Notes under the pieces: generated by a model | Told to the model about the DNA's origin: nothing | What the model saw: the letters and a program-made list of their open reading frames with translations, nothing else | Databases searched by the model: none | Shown: positions 43,973 through 56,000 of the stretch, piece after piece | How positions within the stretch are numbered: the stretch's first letter is position 1 | Layout: every line of letters begins with the position of its first letter | Assembly: GCA_916610825.1 (NCBI GenBank) | Contig: OU744447.1 | Span: forward strand, 14,553,751 to 14,617,750 | Direction: 5' to 3' | Source: Haliclystus octoradiatus | Lineage: Eukaryota; Cnidaria; Staurozoa; Stauromedusae; Haliclystidae | DNA length: 64,000 nucleotides | Position numbers and translations under genes: made by a program

Positions 43973-44259
43973 TCACGATGAACTTTTGGCTGACACCCTC
44001 CTCTGAGCTTCAGGAGACTTTCTTATTAATTTTTTTTTGGAAGACTTAGAGGAGGGGCTGACAGGGGGCGATTTTTTCTTCCTCTTGCCAGGGCTAGGCA
44101 CCTTCTGCCAGTCAAAGGCTGATGATCTGGCACTCTTGGGCAGAGAGACAGAGACAGAAATTGGCGGGCTAGGCCCCTCGTCTTCGGAGGTCACCACCTT
44201 CAGCTCACCTTCCTCTGTGTCAGAGGAGTCCTCCTCAGACGAAGGGGCCTCGCTTGTAT
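43973..44259 (-). CDS. E1 ORF1, C-terminal part only (5'-truncated element)
   Basis: The frame is open from the 5' junction to the stop and has no start of its own. It corresponds to the last ~95 residues of E2 ORF1: an acidic stretch (EAPSSEEDSSDTEEGE), then PSPGKRKKKSPP and further lysine/serine-rich sequence. The zinc knuckle is missing. The basic tail may serve nucleic-acid binding or nuclear entry. Truncation is the normal outcome of incomplete reverse transcription. Confidence 0.85.
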
Positions 44260-44292
44260 CACTTGATCTTAGCCAATAGGCCGAGAAGCGAT
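44260..44292 (-). pseudogene. RNU2: U2 copy 8, 5' part (nt 1-33), upstream of E1
   Basis: The first 33 nt of U2 with its normal upstream region, followed in the transcription direction by the E1 5' end. This leaves a U2 promoter reading into a retrotransposon. Confidence 0.95.
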
Positions 44293-45565
44293 AACCAGAG
44301 CAAGAATCAGGCAGATTTTTTTCGCAAATAGGTGTGAATTATTGTGCAACGTGTTGATTGAGATAGGAGTGTCACTGCGTAAAACGGCCAGGAATCTCTG
44401 ACTTGAAGGAAGAAAACACTGGATTCTGTTTTCAAGTGAAGAATTTTGGCCGTTGCTAGTTCACCCTGTGGTCTCTACTAATGGACGAAGAAGCAATGTA
44501 AACAAGTTTCGAACACTTGATCTTAGCTAGTAGGCCGAGAAAAGTGGCCCATGCCAGGCCTTGATTAAAACGCAACGCTTCGAAGCCCTCGATGTAGATA
44601 CAACATCACGTCTGGGCTGTGACGTCAAAGCAACGACCCCACCAGCCAGGATGCGAAAAAAGTATTCTAAGTCTTTTCCTTGCTTTTTTCATCGACACCA
44701 TGAAAAGGGCTTATGGCGCTTGCCTAGCCCTGTGGATAAGGCAAATGTTTTATTGGTGATTTTCTGTAGTGGGCCCAGTAAACAGGCAGGAATCTCTGAC
44801 TTGAATGAAGAAAACACTGGATTCTGTCTTGAAGTGAAGAATTTTGGCCGTTGCTAGTTCACCCTGTGGTCTCTACTAATGGTCGAAGTAGCAATGTAAA
44901 CAAGTTTCGAACACTTGATCTTAGCTAGTAGGCCGAGAAAAGTGGCCCATGCCAGGCCTTGATTAAAACGCAACGCTTCGAAGCCCTCGATGTAGATACA
45001 ACATCACATTTGGGCTGTGACGTCAAAGCAACGACCCCACCAGCAAGGATGCGAAAAAAGTATTCTAAGTCTTTTCCTTGCTTTTTTCATCGACACCATG
45101 AAAAGGGCTTATGGCGCTTGCCTAGCCCTGTGGATAAGGCACATGTTTTATTGGTAATTTTCTGTAGTGGGCCCAGTAAACAGGCAGGAATCTCTGACTT
45201 GAATGAAGAAAACACTGGATTCTGTCTTGAAGTGAAGAATTTTGGCCGTTGCTAGTTCACCCTGTGGTCTCTACTAATGGTCGAAGTAGCAATGTAAACA
45301 AGTTTCGAACACTTGATCTTAGCTAGTAGGCCGAGAAAAGTGGCCCATGCCAGGCCTTGATTAAAACGCAACGCTTCGAAGCCCTCGATGTAGATACAAC
45401 ATCACATTTGGGCTGTGACGTCAAAGCAACGACCCCACCAGCCAGGATGCGAAAAAAGTATTCTAAGTCTTTTCCTTGCTTTTTTCATCGACACCATGAA
45501 AAGGGCTTATGGCGCTTGCCTAGCCTTGTGGATAAGGCACAAGTTTTATTGGTGTTTTACTGTTT

Positions 45566-45751
45566 TGGGCCCAGCTTGGATGTAGTGCAATACCAAGAGG
45601 ACCCGTGGTCAGGGTGAAGCAAGCTCCTATCCCATGACCTGTTGCCAAAAATCAGTTTAATATAAGAGCTAGTCGATGACTAGCGTATCAGATATTAAGC
45701 TGATAAGAACAGATACTACACTTGATCTTAGCCAATAGGCCGAGAAGCGAT
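45566..45751 (-). ncRNA. RNU2: U2 snRNA, copy 9
   Basis: Complete gene with type-b 3' flank. Confidence 0.96.
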
Positions 45752-47024
45752 AACCAGAGCAAGAATCAGGCAGATTTTTTTCGCAAATAGGTGTGAATTA
45801 TTGTGCAACGTGTTGATTGAGATAGGAGTGTCACTGCGTAAAACGGCCAGGAATCTCTGACTTGAAGGAAGAAAACACTGGATTCTGTTTTCAAGTGAAG
45901 AATTTTGGCCGTTGCTAGTTCACCCTGTGGTCTCTACTAATGGACGAAGAAGCAATGTAAACAAGTTTCGAACACTTGATCTTAGCTAGTAGGCCGAGAA
46001 AAGTGGCCCATGCCAGGCCTTGATTAAAACGCAACGCTTCGAAGCCCTCGATGTAGATACAACATCACGTCTGGGCTGTGACGTCAAAGCAACGACCCCA
46101 CCAGCCAGGATGCGAAAAAAGTATTCTAAGTCTTTTCCTTGCTTTTTTCATCGACACCATGAAAAGGGCTTATGGCGCTTGCCTAGCCCTGTGGATAAGG
46201 CACATGTTTTATTGGTGATTTTCTGTAGTGGGCCCAGTAAACAGGCAGGAATCTCTGACTTGAATGAAGAAAACACTGGATTCTGTCTTGAAGTGAAGAA
46301 TTTTGGCCGTTGCTAGTTCACCCTGTGGTCTCTACTAATGGTCGAAGTAGCAATGTAAACAAGTTTCGAACACTTGATCTTAGCTAGTAGGCCGAGAAAA
46401 GTGGCCCATGCCAGGCCTTGATTAAAACGCAACGCTTCGAAGCCCTCGATGTAGATACAACATCACATTTGGGCTGTGACGTCAAAGCAACGACCCCACC
46501 AGCAAGGATGCGAAAAAAGTATTCTAAGTCTTTTCCTTGCTTTTTTCATCGACACCATGAAAAGGGCTTATGGCGCTTGCCTAGCCCTGTGGATAAGGCA
46601 CATGTTTTATTGGTAATTTTCTGTAGTGGGCCCAGTAAACAGGCAGGAATCTCTGACTTGAATGAAGAAAACACTGGATTCTGTCTTGAAGTGAAGAATT
46701 TTGGCCGTTGCTAGTTCACCCTGTGGTCTCTACTAATGGTCGAAGTAGCAATGTAAACAAGTTTCGAACACTTGATCTTAGCTAGTAGGCCGAGAAAAGT
46801 GGCCCATGCCAGGCCTTGATTAAAACGCAACGCTTCGAAGCCCTCGATGTAGATACAACATCACATTTGGGCTGTGACGTCAAAGCAACGACCCCACCAG
46901 CCAGGATGCGAAAAAAGTATTCTAAGTCTTTTCCTTGCTTTTTTCATCGACACCATGAAAAGGGCTTATGGCGCTTGCCTAGCCTTGTGGATAAGGCACA
47001 AGTTTTATTGGTGTTTTACTGTTT

Positions 47025-47210
47025 TGGGCCCAGCTTGGATGTAGTGCAATACCAAGAGGACCCGTGGTCAGGGTGAAGCAAGCTCCTATCCCATGACCTG
47101 TTGCCAAAAATCAGTTTAATATAAGAGCTAGTCGATGACTAGCGTATCAGATATTAAGCTGATAAGAACAGATACTACACTTGATCTTAGCCAATAGGCC
47201 GAGAAGCGAT
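47025..47210 (-). ncRNA. RNU2: U2 snRNA, copy 10
   Basis: Complete gene with type-b 3' flank. Confidence 0.96.
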
Positions 47211-48483
47211 AACCAGAGCAAGAATCAGGCAGATTTTTTTCGCAAATAGGTGTGAATTATTGTGCAACGTGTTGATTGAGATAGGAGTGTCACTGCGTAA
47301 AACGGCCAGGAATCTCTGACTTGAAGGAAGAAAACACTGGATTCTGTTTTCAAGTGAAGAATTTTGGCCGTTGCTAGTTCACCCTGTGGTCTCTACTAAT
47401 GGACGAAGAAGCAATGTAAACAAGTTTCGAACACTTGATCTTAGCTAGTAGGCCGAGAAAAGTGGCCCATGCCAGGCCTTGATTAAAACGCAACGCTTCG
47501 AAGCCCTCGATGTAGATACAACATCACGTCTGGGCTGTGACGTCAAAGCAACGACCCCACCAGCCAGGATGCGAAAAAAGTATTCTAAGTCTTTTCCTTG
47601 CTTTTTTCATCGACACCATGAAAAGGGCTTATGGCGCTTGCCTAGCCCTGTGGATAAGGCAAATGTTTTATTGGTGATTTTCTGTAGTGGGCCCAGTAAA
47701 CAGGCAGGAATCTCTGACTTGAATGAAGAAAACACTGGATTCTGTCTTGAAGTGAAGAATTTTGGCCGTTGCTAGTTCACCCTGTGGTCTCTACTAATGG
47801 TCGAAGTAGCAATGTAAACAAGTTTCGAACACTTGATCTTAGCTAGTAGGCCGAGAAAAGTGGCCCATGCCAGGCCTTGATTAAAACGCAACGCTTCGAA
47901 GCCCTCGATGTAGATACAACATCACATTTGGGCTGTGACGTCAAAGCAACGACCCCACCAGCAAGGATGCGAAAAAAGTATTCTAAGTCTTTTCCTTGCT
48001 TTTTTCATCGACACCATGAAAAGGGCTTATGGCGCTTGCCTAGCCCTGTGGATAAGGCACATGTTTTATTGGTAATTTTCTGTAGTGGGCCCAGTAAACA
48101 GGCAGGAATCTCTGACTTGAATGAAGAAAACACTGGATTCTGTCTTGAAGTGAAGAATTTTGGCCGTTGCTAGTTCACCCTGTGGTCTCTACTAATGGTC
48201 GAAGTAGCAATGTAAACAAGTTTCGAACACTTGATCTTAGCTAGTAGGCCGAGAAAAGTGGCCCATGCCAGGCCTTGATTAAAACGCAACGCTTCGAAGC
48301 CCTCGATGTAGATACAACATCACATTTGGGCTGTGACGTCAAAGCAACGACCCCACCAGCCAGGATGCGAAAAAAGTATTCTAAGTCTTTTCCTTGCTTT
48401 TTTCATCGACACCATGAAAAGGGCTTATGGCGCTTGCCTAGCCCTGTGGATAAGGCACAAGTTTTATTGGTGTTTTACTGTGG

Positions 48484-48669
48484 TGGGCCCAGCTTGGATG
48501 TAGTGCAATACCAAGAGGACCCGTGGTCAGGGTGAAGCAAGCTCCTATCCCATGACCTGTTGCCAAAAATCAGTTTAATATAAGAGCTAGTCGATGACTA
48601 GCGTATCAGATATTAAGCTGATAAGAACAGATACTACACTTGATCTTAGCCAATAGGCCGAGAAGCGAT
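48484..48669 (-). ncRNA. RNU2: U2 snRNA, copy 11
   Basis: Complete gene with type-a 3' flank. Confidence 0.96.
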
Positions 48670-50340
48670 AACCAGAGCAAGAATCAGGCAGATTTTTTTC
48701 GCAAATAGGTGTGAATTATTGTGCAACGTGTTGATTGAGATAGGAGTGTCACTGCGTAAAACGGCCAGGAATCTCTGACTTGAAGGAAGAAAACACTGGA
48801 TTCTGTTTTCAAGTGAAGAATTTTGGCCGTTGCTAGTTCACCCTGTGGTCTCTACTAATGGACGAAGTAGCAATGTAAACAAGTTTCGAACACTTGATCT
48901 TAGCTAGTAGGCCGAGAAAAGTGGCCCATGCCAGACCTTGATTAAAACGCAACGCTTCGAAGCCCTCGATGTAGATACAACATCACGTCTGGGCTGTGAC
49001 GTCAAAGCAACGACCCCACCAGCCAGGATGCGAAAAAAGTATTCTAAGTCTTTTCCTTGCTTTTTTCATCGACACCATGAAAAGGGCTTATGGCGCTTGC
49101 CTAGCCCTGTGGATAAGGCAAATGTTTTATTGGTGATTTTCTGTAGTGGGCCCAGTAAACAGGCAGGAATCTCTGACTTGAAGGAAGAAAACACTGGATT
49201 CTGTTTTCAAGTGAAGAATTTTGGCCGTTGCTAGTTCACCCTGTGGTCTCTACTAATGGACGAAGTAGCAATGTAAACAAGTTTCGAACACTTGATCTTA
49301 GCTAGTAGGCCGAGAAAAGTGGCCCATGCCAGGCCTTGATTAAAACGCAACGCTTCGAAGCCCTCGATGTAGATACAACATCACGTCTGGGCTGTGACGT
49401 CAAAGCAACGACCCCACCAGCCAGGATGCGAAAAAAGTATTCTAAGTCTTTTCCTTGCTTTTTTCATCGACACCATGAAAAGGGCTTATGGCGCTTGCCT
49501 AGCCCTGTGGATAAGGCACATGTTTTATTGGTGATTTTCTGTAGTGGGCCCAGTAAACAGGCAGGAATCTCTGACTTGAATGAAGAAAACACTGGATTCT
49601 GTCTTGAAGTGAAGAATTTTGGCTGTTGCTAGTTCACCCTGTGGTCTCTACTAATGGTCGAAGTAGCAATGTAAACAAGTTTCGAACACTTGATCTTAGC
49701 TAGTAGGCCGAGAAAAGTGGCCCATGCCAGGCCTTGATTAAAACGCAACGCTTCGAAGCCCTCGATGTAGATACAACATCACATTTGGGCTGTGACGTCA
49801 AAGCAACGACCCCACCAGCCAGGATGCGAAAAAAGTATTCTAAGTCTTTTCCTTGCTTTTTTCATCGACACCATGAAAAGGGCTTATGGCGCTTGCCTAG
49901 CCCTGTGGATAAGGCACATGTTTTATTGGTAATTTTCTGTAGTGGGCCCAGTAAACAGGCAGGAATCTCTGACTTGAATGAAGAAAACACTGGATTCTGT
50001 CTTGAAGTGAAGAATTTTGGCCGTTGCTAGTTCACCCTGTGGTCTCTACTAATGGTCGAAGTAGCAATGTAAACAAGTTTCGAACACTTGATCTTAGCTA
50101 GTAGGCCGAGAAAAGTGGCCCATGCCAGGCCTTGATTAAAACGCAAGGCTTCGAAGCCCTCGATGTAGATACAACATCACATTTGGGCTGTGACGTCAAA
50201 GCAACGACCCCACCAGCCAGGATGCGAAAAAAGTATTCTAAGTCTTTTCCTTGCTTTTTTCATCGACACCATGAAAAGGGCTTATGGCGCTTGCCTAGCC
50301 TTGTGGATAAGGCACAAGTTTTATTGGTGTTTTACTGTTT

Positions 50341-50526
50341 TGGGCCCAGCTTGGATGTAGTGCAATACCAAGAGGACCCGTGGTCAGGGTGAAGCAAGCT
50401 CCTATCCCATGACCTGTTGCCAAAAATCAGTTTAATATAAGAGCTAGTCGATGACTAGCGTATCAGATATTAAGCTGATAAGAACAGATACTACACTTGA
50501 TCTTAGCCAATAGGCCGAGAAGCGAT
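50341..50526 (-). ncRNA. RNU2: U2 snRNA, copy 12
   Basis: Complete gene with type-b 3' flank. Counterpart of copy 4 in the duplicated segment; both share the rare gcaaggcttcg spacer variant. Confidence 0.96.
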
Positions 50527-51799
50527 AACCAGAGCAAGAATCAGGCAGATTTTTTTCGCAAATAGGTGTGAATTATTGTGCAACGTGTTGATTGAGATAG
50601 GAGTGTCACTGCGTAAAACGGCCAGGAATCTCTGACTTGAAGGAAGAAAACACTGGATTCTGTTTTCAAGTGAAGAATTTTGGCCGTTGCTAGTTCACCC
50701 TGTGGTCTCTACTAATGGACGAAGAAGCAATGTAAACAAGTTTCGAACACTTGATCTTAGCTAGTAGGCCGAGAAAAGTGGCCCATGCCAGGCCTTGATT
50801 AAAACGCAACGCTTCGAAGCCCTCGATGTAGATACAACATCACGTCTGGGCTGTGACGTCAAAGCAACGACCCCACCAGCCAGGATGCGAAAAAAGTATT
50901 CTAAGTCTTTTCCTTGCTTTTTTCATCGACACCATGAAAAGGGCTTATGGCGCTTGCCTAGCCCTGTGGATAAGGCACATGTTTTATTGGTGATTTTCTG
51001 TAGTGGGCCCAGTAAACAGGCAGGAATCTCTGACTTGAATGAAGAAAACACTGGATTCTGTCTTGAAGTGAAGAATTTTGGCCGTTGCTAGTTCACCCTG
51101 TGGTCTCTACTAATGGTCGAAGTAGCAATGTAAACAAGTTTCGAACACTTGATCTTAGCTAGTAGGCCGAGAAAAGTGGCCCATGCCAGGCCTTGATTAA
51201 AACGCAACGCTTCGAAGCCCTCGATGTAGATACAACATCACATTTGGGCTGTGACGTCAAAGCAACGACCCCACCAGCAAGGATGCGAAAAAAGTATTCT
51301 AAGTCTTTTCCTTGCTTTTTTCATCGACACCATGAAAAGGGCTTATGGCGCTTGCCTAGCCCTGTGGATAAGGCACATGTTTTATTGGTAATTTTCTGTA
51401 GTGGGCCCAGTAAACAGGCAGGAATCTCTGACTTGAATGAAGAAAACACTGGATTCTGTCTTGAAGTGAAGAATTTTGGCCGTTGCTAGTTCACCCTGTG
51501 GTCTCTACTAATGGTCGAAGTAGTAATGTAAACAAGTTTCGAACACTTGATCTTAGCTAGTAGGCCGAGAAAAGTGGCCCATGCCAGGCCTTGATTAAAA
51601 CGCAACGCTTCGAAGCCCTCGATGTAGATACAACATCACATTTGGGCTGTGACGTCAAAGCAACGACCCCACCAGCCAGGATGCGAAAAAAGTATTCTAA
51701 GTCTTTTCCTTGCTTTTTTCATCGACACCATGAAAAGGGCTTATGGCGCTTGCCTAGCCCTGTGGATAAGGCACAAGTTTTATTGGTGTTTTACTGTGG

Positions 51800-51955
51800 T
51801 GGGCCCAGCTTGGATGTAGTGCAATACCAAGAGGACCCGTGGTCAGGGTGAAGCAAGCTCCTATCCCATGACCTGTTGCCAAAAATCAGTTTAATATAAG
51901 AGCTAGTCGATGACTAGCGTATCAGATATTAAGCTGATAAGAACAGATACTACAC
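51800..51955 (-). pseudogene. RNU2: U2 copy 13, 3' part, interrupted by element E2
   Basis: Type-a copy that stops at the E2 poly(A). Its 5' 33 nt and promoter are absent from the other side of E2. Confidence 0.95.
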
Positions 51956-51978
51956 TTTTTTTTTTTTTTTTTGCGTTC

Positions 51979-51999
51979 CAGTGGGGCACTGCCCCACTG
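51979..51999 (-). other. E2 terminal 3'-UTR hairpin next to poly(A)
   Basis: Same 21-nt palindrome as in E1 (CAGTGGGG-CACTG-CCCCACTG). Confidence 0.6.
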
Positions 52000-52319
52000 C
52001 ATATATTTCATCAATTACTACACCATTACAAAACATTTACAAATACGGGCTAAGCCTTTTACAAACATGAAATTATTTCTACTATATACACTATTTATAT
52101 TACAGGTTTACAAAACAGGACAGATTTAGTTTTACGGACATATGTAGTAATTTGATAGGTGATATTTGATTATAATGTTGTAGTTGATTATAGTTTTTTT
52201 CCTTTCTCTTTGTAATATGTAAATGGTCGTATATTATTTGTTTTTCGGTAATTTTCTTGCATGCTATATTTTTTTCACTTTTGATTGTTTCCTTTCTGCG
52301 CATAACATGCGTTTGGTTG

Positions 52320-52400
52320 ATATAGATAGAGATATAGATATTGATAGAGATATAGATATTGATAGAGATATAGATATTGATAGAGATATAGATATACATA
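52320..52400. repeat. 18-bp tandem repeat in E2 3' UTR
   Basis: About four copies of gatagagatatagatatt. Not present in E1 or E3. Confidence 0.88.
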
Positions 52401-52449
52401 TTGATGTAGATATTTGGATTTCTTCTTCGGTTGACTTTTTAAATAAGTT

Positions 52450-52494
52450 TTTATTTATTTATTTATTTATTTATTTTTTTTTTTCAATTTATTT
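52450..52494. repeat. (TTTA)n / T-rich microsatellite in E2 3' UTR
   Basis: ttatttatttatttatttat run followed by a T tract, directly before the first structured module. Confidence 0.8.
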
Positions 52495-52495
52495 T

Positions 52496-52597
52496 GCAGA
52501 GGTCAGGAAGGTTGCCACTGCTGCCACCTGGTATGAACCTTCGTCCATACCAGACGAACAGTCATCGGACTCACGGCCTTTTACCCTGACATGCTCG
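52496..52597 (-). other. E2 3'-UTR structured module, copy 1 (102 bp)
   Basis: Begins gcagaggtcagg and ends cctgacatgctcg, so the ends pair (GTCAGG with CCTGAC). Inside is a perfect hairpin CTGGTATG...CATACCAG. It is repeated at 52669-52770 with nearly the same sequence. Confidence 0.7.
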
Positions 52598-52668
52598 AAA
52601 ATTAACGTGTTAACGTATTTATAGCTATAATACCTATAAACATGATACATGATGATGGTCCGATGTAA

Positions 52669-52770
52669 GCAGAGGTCAGGAAGGTTGCCACTGCTGCCAC
52701 CTGGTATGAACTTTCGTCCATACCAGACGAACAGTCATCGGACTCACGGCCTTTTACCCTGACATGCTCG
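52669..52770 (-). other. E2 3'-UTR structured module, copy 2
   Basis: Direct repeat of 52496-52597, differing at only one or two positions (for example gaacttt for gaacctt). Confidence 0.7.
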
Positions 52771-53002
52771 TTTATTGTATATCTATAAGAGATATACACT
52801 AAATAAATTACACTAAATTTACAACAATTAACTGAATTAAAAAAGTTGAACTAAGCTAGCTAGAATTAAACTATCTAAAACAGAAAACAATGTAAATAGA
52901 GTCAAAAAAGAAATAATTAATTAATTATACTCAAAACTACCAAATCTGTTTACAAGATTTAGCAGCGAAATGATAAGTTCGTTGTATACGTTGGTGTAAT
53001 GT

Positions 53003-56000
53003 TTAACGTTGGTGTAATAATACATTCGATATACCATTGACGTCGATTTTTCCACTGTTGTTGATGGTGATTAATGCAGGGTACAGCAGGTCGTTAGTAT
53101 CTTCCTCCGCGTGTTGAAACTTAGCTTGCAAGAGATCCAAGCTGAGTCGTATCTCAGAGAGAAAGCGGACCCAGACTTGAACTTCTAAACCAGTGTTTCG
53201 CTGCTTAGCCTCACTGCGCGTATACCATACTGCAGACGTAAACGCCTCTCGAAACAACCGACAGAGGAGCGCCCCTTGGCCAGCCTGCACATGCTTCGGA
53301 AACACCCCCAACGTTCTAGCCAAATCATGGGCAAAACCTTTTGGATGCTCTCCTACTTTCAACATTATTTGATATAACTTCTGCCACAGTTTGGTCAGAA
53401 AACAACAATCTAGGAAGAGATGTATTGTTGTCTCAACTTCCCTGTGACAGTAAGGACATAAGCCGTCGTTGGAATCGTCGAAATGCCTAACCTTCCTTCC
53501 TGTTGGTAAGAAGTCGTGTGTAATTTTCCACTGAAGGTCGGCAAATCGACGGCCAATTAACGGCTTCCTACACAATGAGTAAACTGACGTCCAGTCCGGG
53601 CTTATACCTAACCTAGATTCCCAAGACTGTTGGCCTTTGCTTAGGGAACTAGGTGTCGGACGGATTGCATTATAAATAGATTTTGTCGTATACTTACCTA
53701 GATCTCTGCTCTCTGTCGAATTGACTGACAGACGGAGTCTAGGCTGGCAAGGTTTGTGTGTATACTTACCTGGTACTCTGAAGTGAAGCTTTGGAAGCCA
53801 CTGGCTTGGCCAATTGAGCTTCAGCTGCTTAAGTAAGATGGTGGTCACTTGATTTTTTTCTTGTTTTTTCAAAATATTGTTATTAATCACGCTAGAATCA
53901 AGCAGACGCCCATCATCTCCTGTGATATCATTAATTATTTTAATGCCATTAGTTACCCACACATTATTAGTAAACGTAACCTTCTTGCGAAGTACTGGGA
54001 CAAACGAGTTACAGAACACGGGTTCATCGAGTATTGCTTCCTTTGTAGTAGGCAATACTCGGAGTTTACTCACATAACATTCCCAGTCCCAAAGCGTGTG
54101 GTGATACCAGACAGGCAGTCGAATAGCGAAGTTTCTGGCGATCTTACATTTCAGGACAGACAAACCGAGGTCTAGCTGTCCGTACATATTGAGATAGTAG
54201 TGATAGAAGGCCTTCCACCTACTCACCTCGCTGTTGTTCAAATGTGCAAGCCACGATAGGCGAAACGATGCAGCTCTCTTTTCAATGTCAATCACTCCCT
54301 GCCCACCCATCAAAACTGGATACTGGCATACTGCACGCTTCACAAAATGAGAGGAACCTAGGACGAAGTCCCAGATTGCTTTCTCAAGCTGCTTCGTGAC
54401 AGTAGCTGGGAGGAAGTAAATACTACAACAGTACCAAAGTTTAGACGCCGCCAGCAAGTTAACGACAGTGCGTTTCCCTTGCATGGTGAGCGTCCGCCCT
54501 TTCCAACACGTCAAAGTTCGTTTAAATGACTCAATCTTCTTCAAAAATGGAAAAGAGAGAGCCATCTTGTTTCCAAAGGGTAAACCTAGTAACTCTACAT
54601 AGGTAGAGGTCCAAGGAATTCCCAATGGGCCGGTACTGTCATTAGCTATCAAGGACCCGCACCAGAGCCCGTTACATTTGGCCTTGTTTATTCTTGCTCC
54701 TGAGGCACGGCAAAACAATTCCACATGGTCCCAAGCGATCTGGATTGAGTCCAAACCACTCAATATTAGAGTGGTATCATCTGCATACTGGGAAAGTCGG
54801 ATGTCTCCATACAAACCTGGCAACTTCACACCTTCGATCCGTTGCTCTTGTCGTAATGTCGCTCCCAGTAACTCGGAAATTAGCACGTACAATAGTGGGG
54901 AGAGCGGACAGCCCTGTCTCACCCCCCTTTTGAGTGTTATTTCCTCGGTCAGAGTACCATTCAGTTTAATTTTACTTCGTGTGTCCTTGTATAGTATTCT
55001 AATCCATTCAAGAAATACAGGCCCGAGTCCCATCGCTGCTAAAACACGGAGTAGGAGGGAGCGATTGACGTGGTCAAAGGCCTTCAACTGGTCCACACTA
55101 ACAAGGGCCACAGGCAAATTGTTAGTATTCGCCAGATCTACTACGTCTCTCAATACGCTGCAATTCTCCAGGATACTTCTGCCAGGAACTCCACACGTTT
55201 GGTCAGGGTGCACAAGGCTAGACACAACATATTTAAGACGATTAGTAAGAACTTTGGCAATTATTTTGTAGTCAGTGTTAAGGAGGCTGATGGGACGCCA
55301 GTTGCTGAGACTAGCGCGATTACCTTTTTTATACAATAAACAAATAATGGACAGATACATCGACGGAGTCAGGCAGCCTTCACTGTGAATTTTATTCAGC
55401 AATTCTGTAATAGTGCTACCTATTATTGGCCAGAACTGCTTATAAAACTCAGCAGTGAGGCCATCCGACCCCGGTGACTTGTTGTTTGATAATTGAGTTA
55501 CGGCACGTTGAATTTCAGACAGGGTTAGTGGACATTCAAGACTTAATTTTTGTTCGTTAGTAAGATTTGAGGTTAGTCGATTAATGAGTACATCTTGTGC
55601 CGTGGTATCGACTGGCCCCAAACTGTACAACTGACTATAAAATTTACAAACAACATCAGACATTTCAGACGACGAAGTACGGGTTATACCAGCATCGTCG
55701 ACCAGCTCTCTCATGTTCGATTTAGCACCCCGGGATTTCTCCAGGGAACAGAAATAAGCAGTTGATCTCTCCCCTTCTTCACTCCATCGCACTCTTGCAC
55801 GAATGGCTGCCCCTTCAGCCTTCTGGAGCTCAAAGACAGAAAGTTCTGCTTGTATTTTTTGGGCCAAATTGATGAAATCAGACCGACCAGTGGACTCGGC
55901 CTTACGGCGGGCGTTTCGAAGTTGTTTCTCAAGTCCTTGTTGCTGTTTTCTAGACTTGTGTGCCTTTGCCCGTCCGTAATGTTTCGACATTTCACGGATT

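Larger units (their letters stand above)
38681..44259 (-). mobile_element. E1: Tx1-clade (Keno-like) non-LTR retrotransposon in U2, 5.6 kb
   Basis: The minus-strand order is a 5'-truncated ORF1, ORF2, a 1.3-kb 3' UTR, and poly(A) (19 A at 38681-38699). The 3' junction is poly(A) followed by U2 GTGTAGTATC; the 5' junction is U2 ...GATCAAGTG followed by ATACAAGCG. The shared (AA)GTG gives a target duplication of 3-5 bp, and insertion lies at U2 nt 33/34. The family that targets U2 snRNA genes within the Tx1 clade is known to me as Keno; the name is by analogy. The element lies on the same strand as U2, so the U2 promoter reads into it. Confidence 0.93.
44260..51955 (-). repeat. U2 snRNA tandem array, middle segment
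   Basis: Continues the array with three 1459-bp blocks (44561, 46020, 47479), then 1857 and 1459 bp. The block 48938-51851 reproduces the unit-variant order of 30888-33801 almost base for base; one difference seen is tagtaatg near 51522. This indicates exchange or duplication of a multi-unit segment within the array. Confidence 0.94.
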
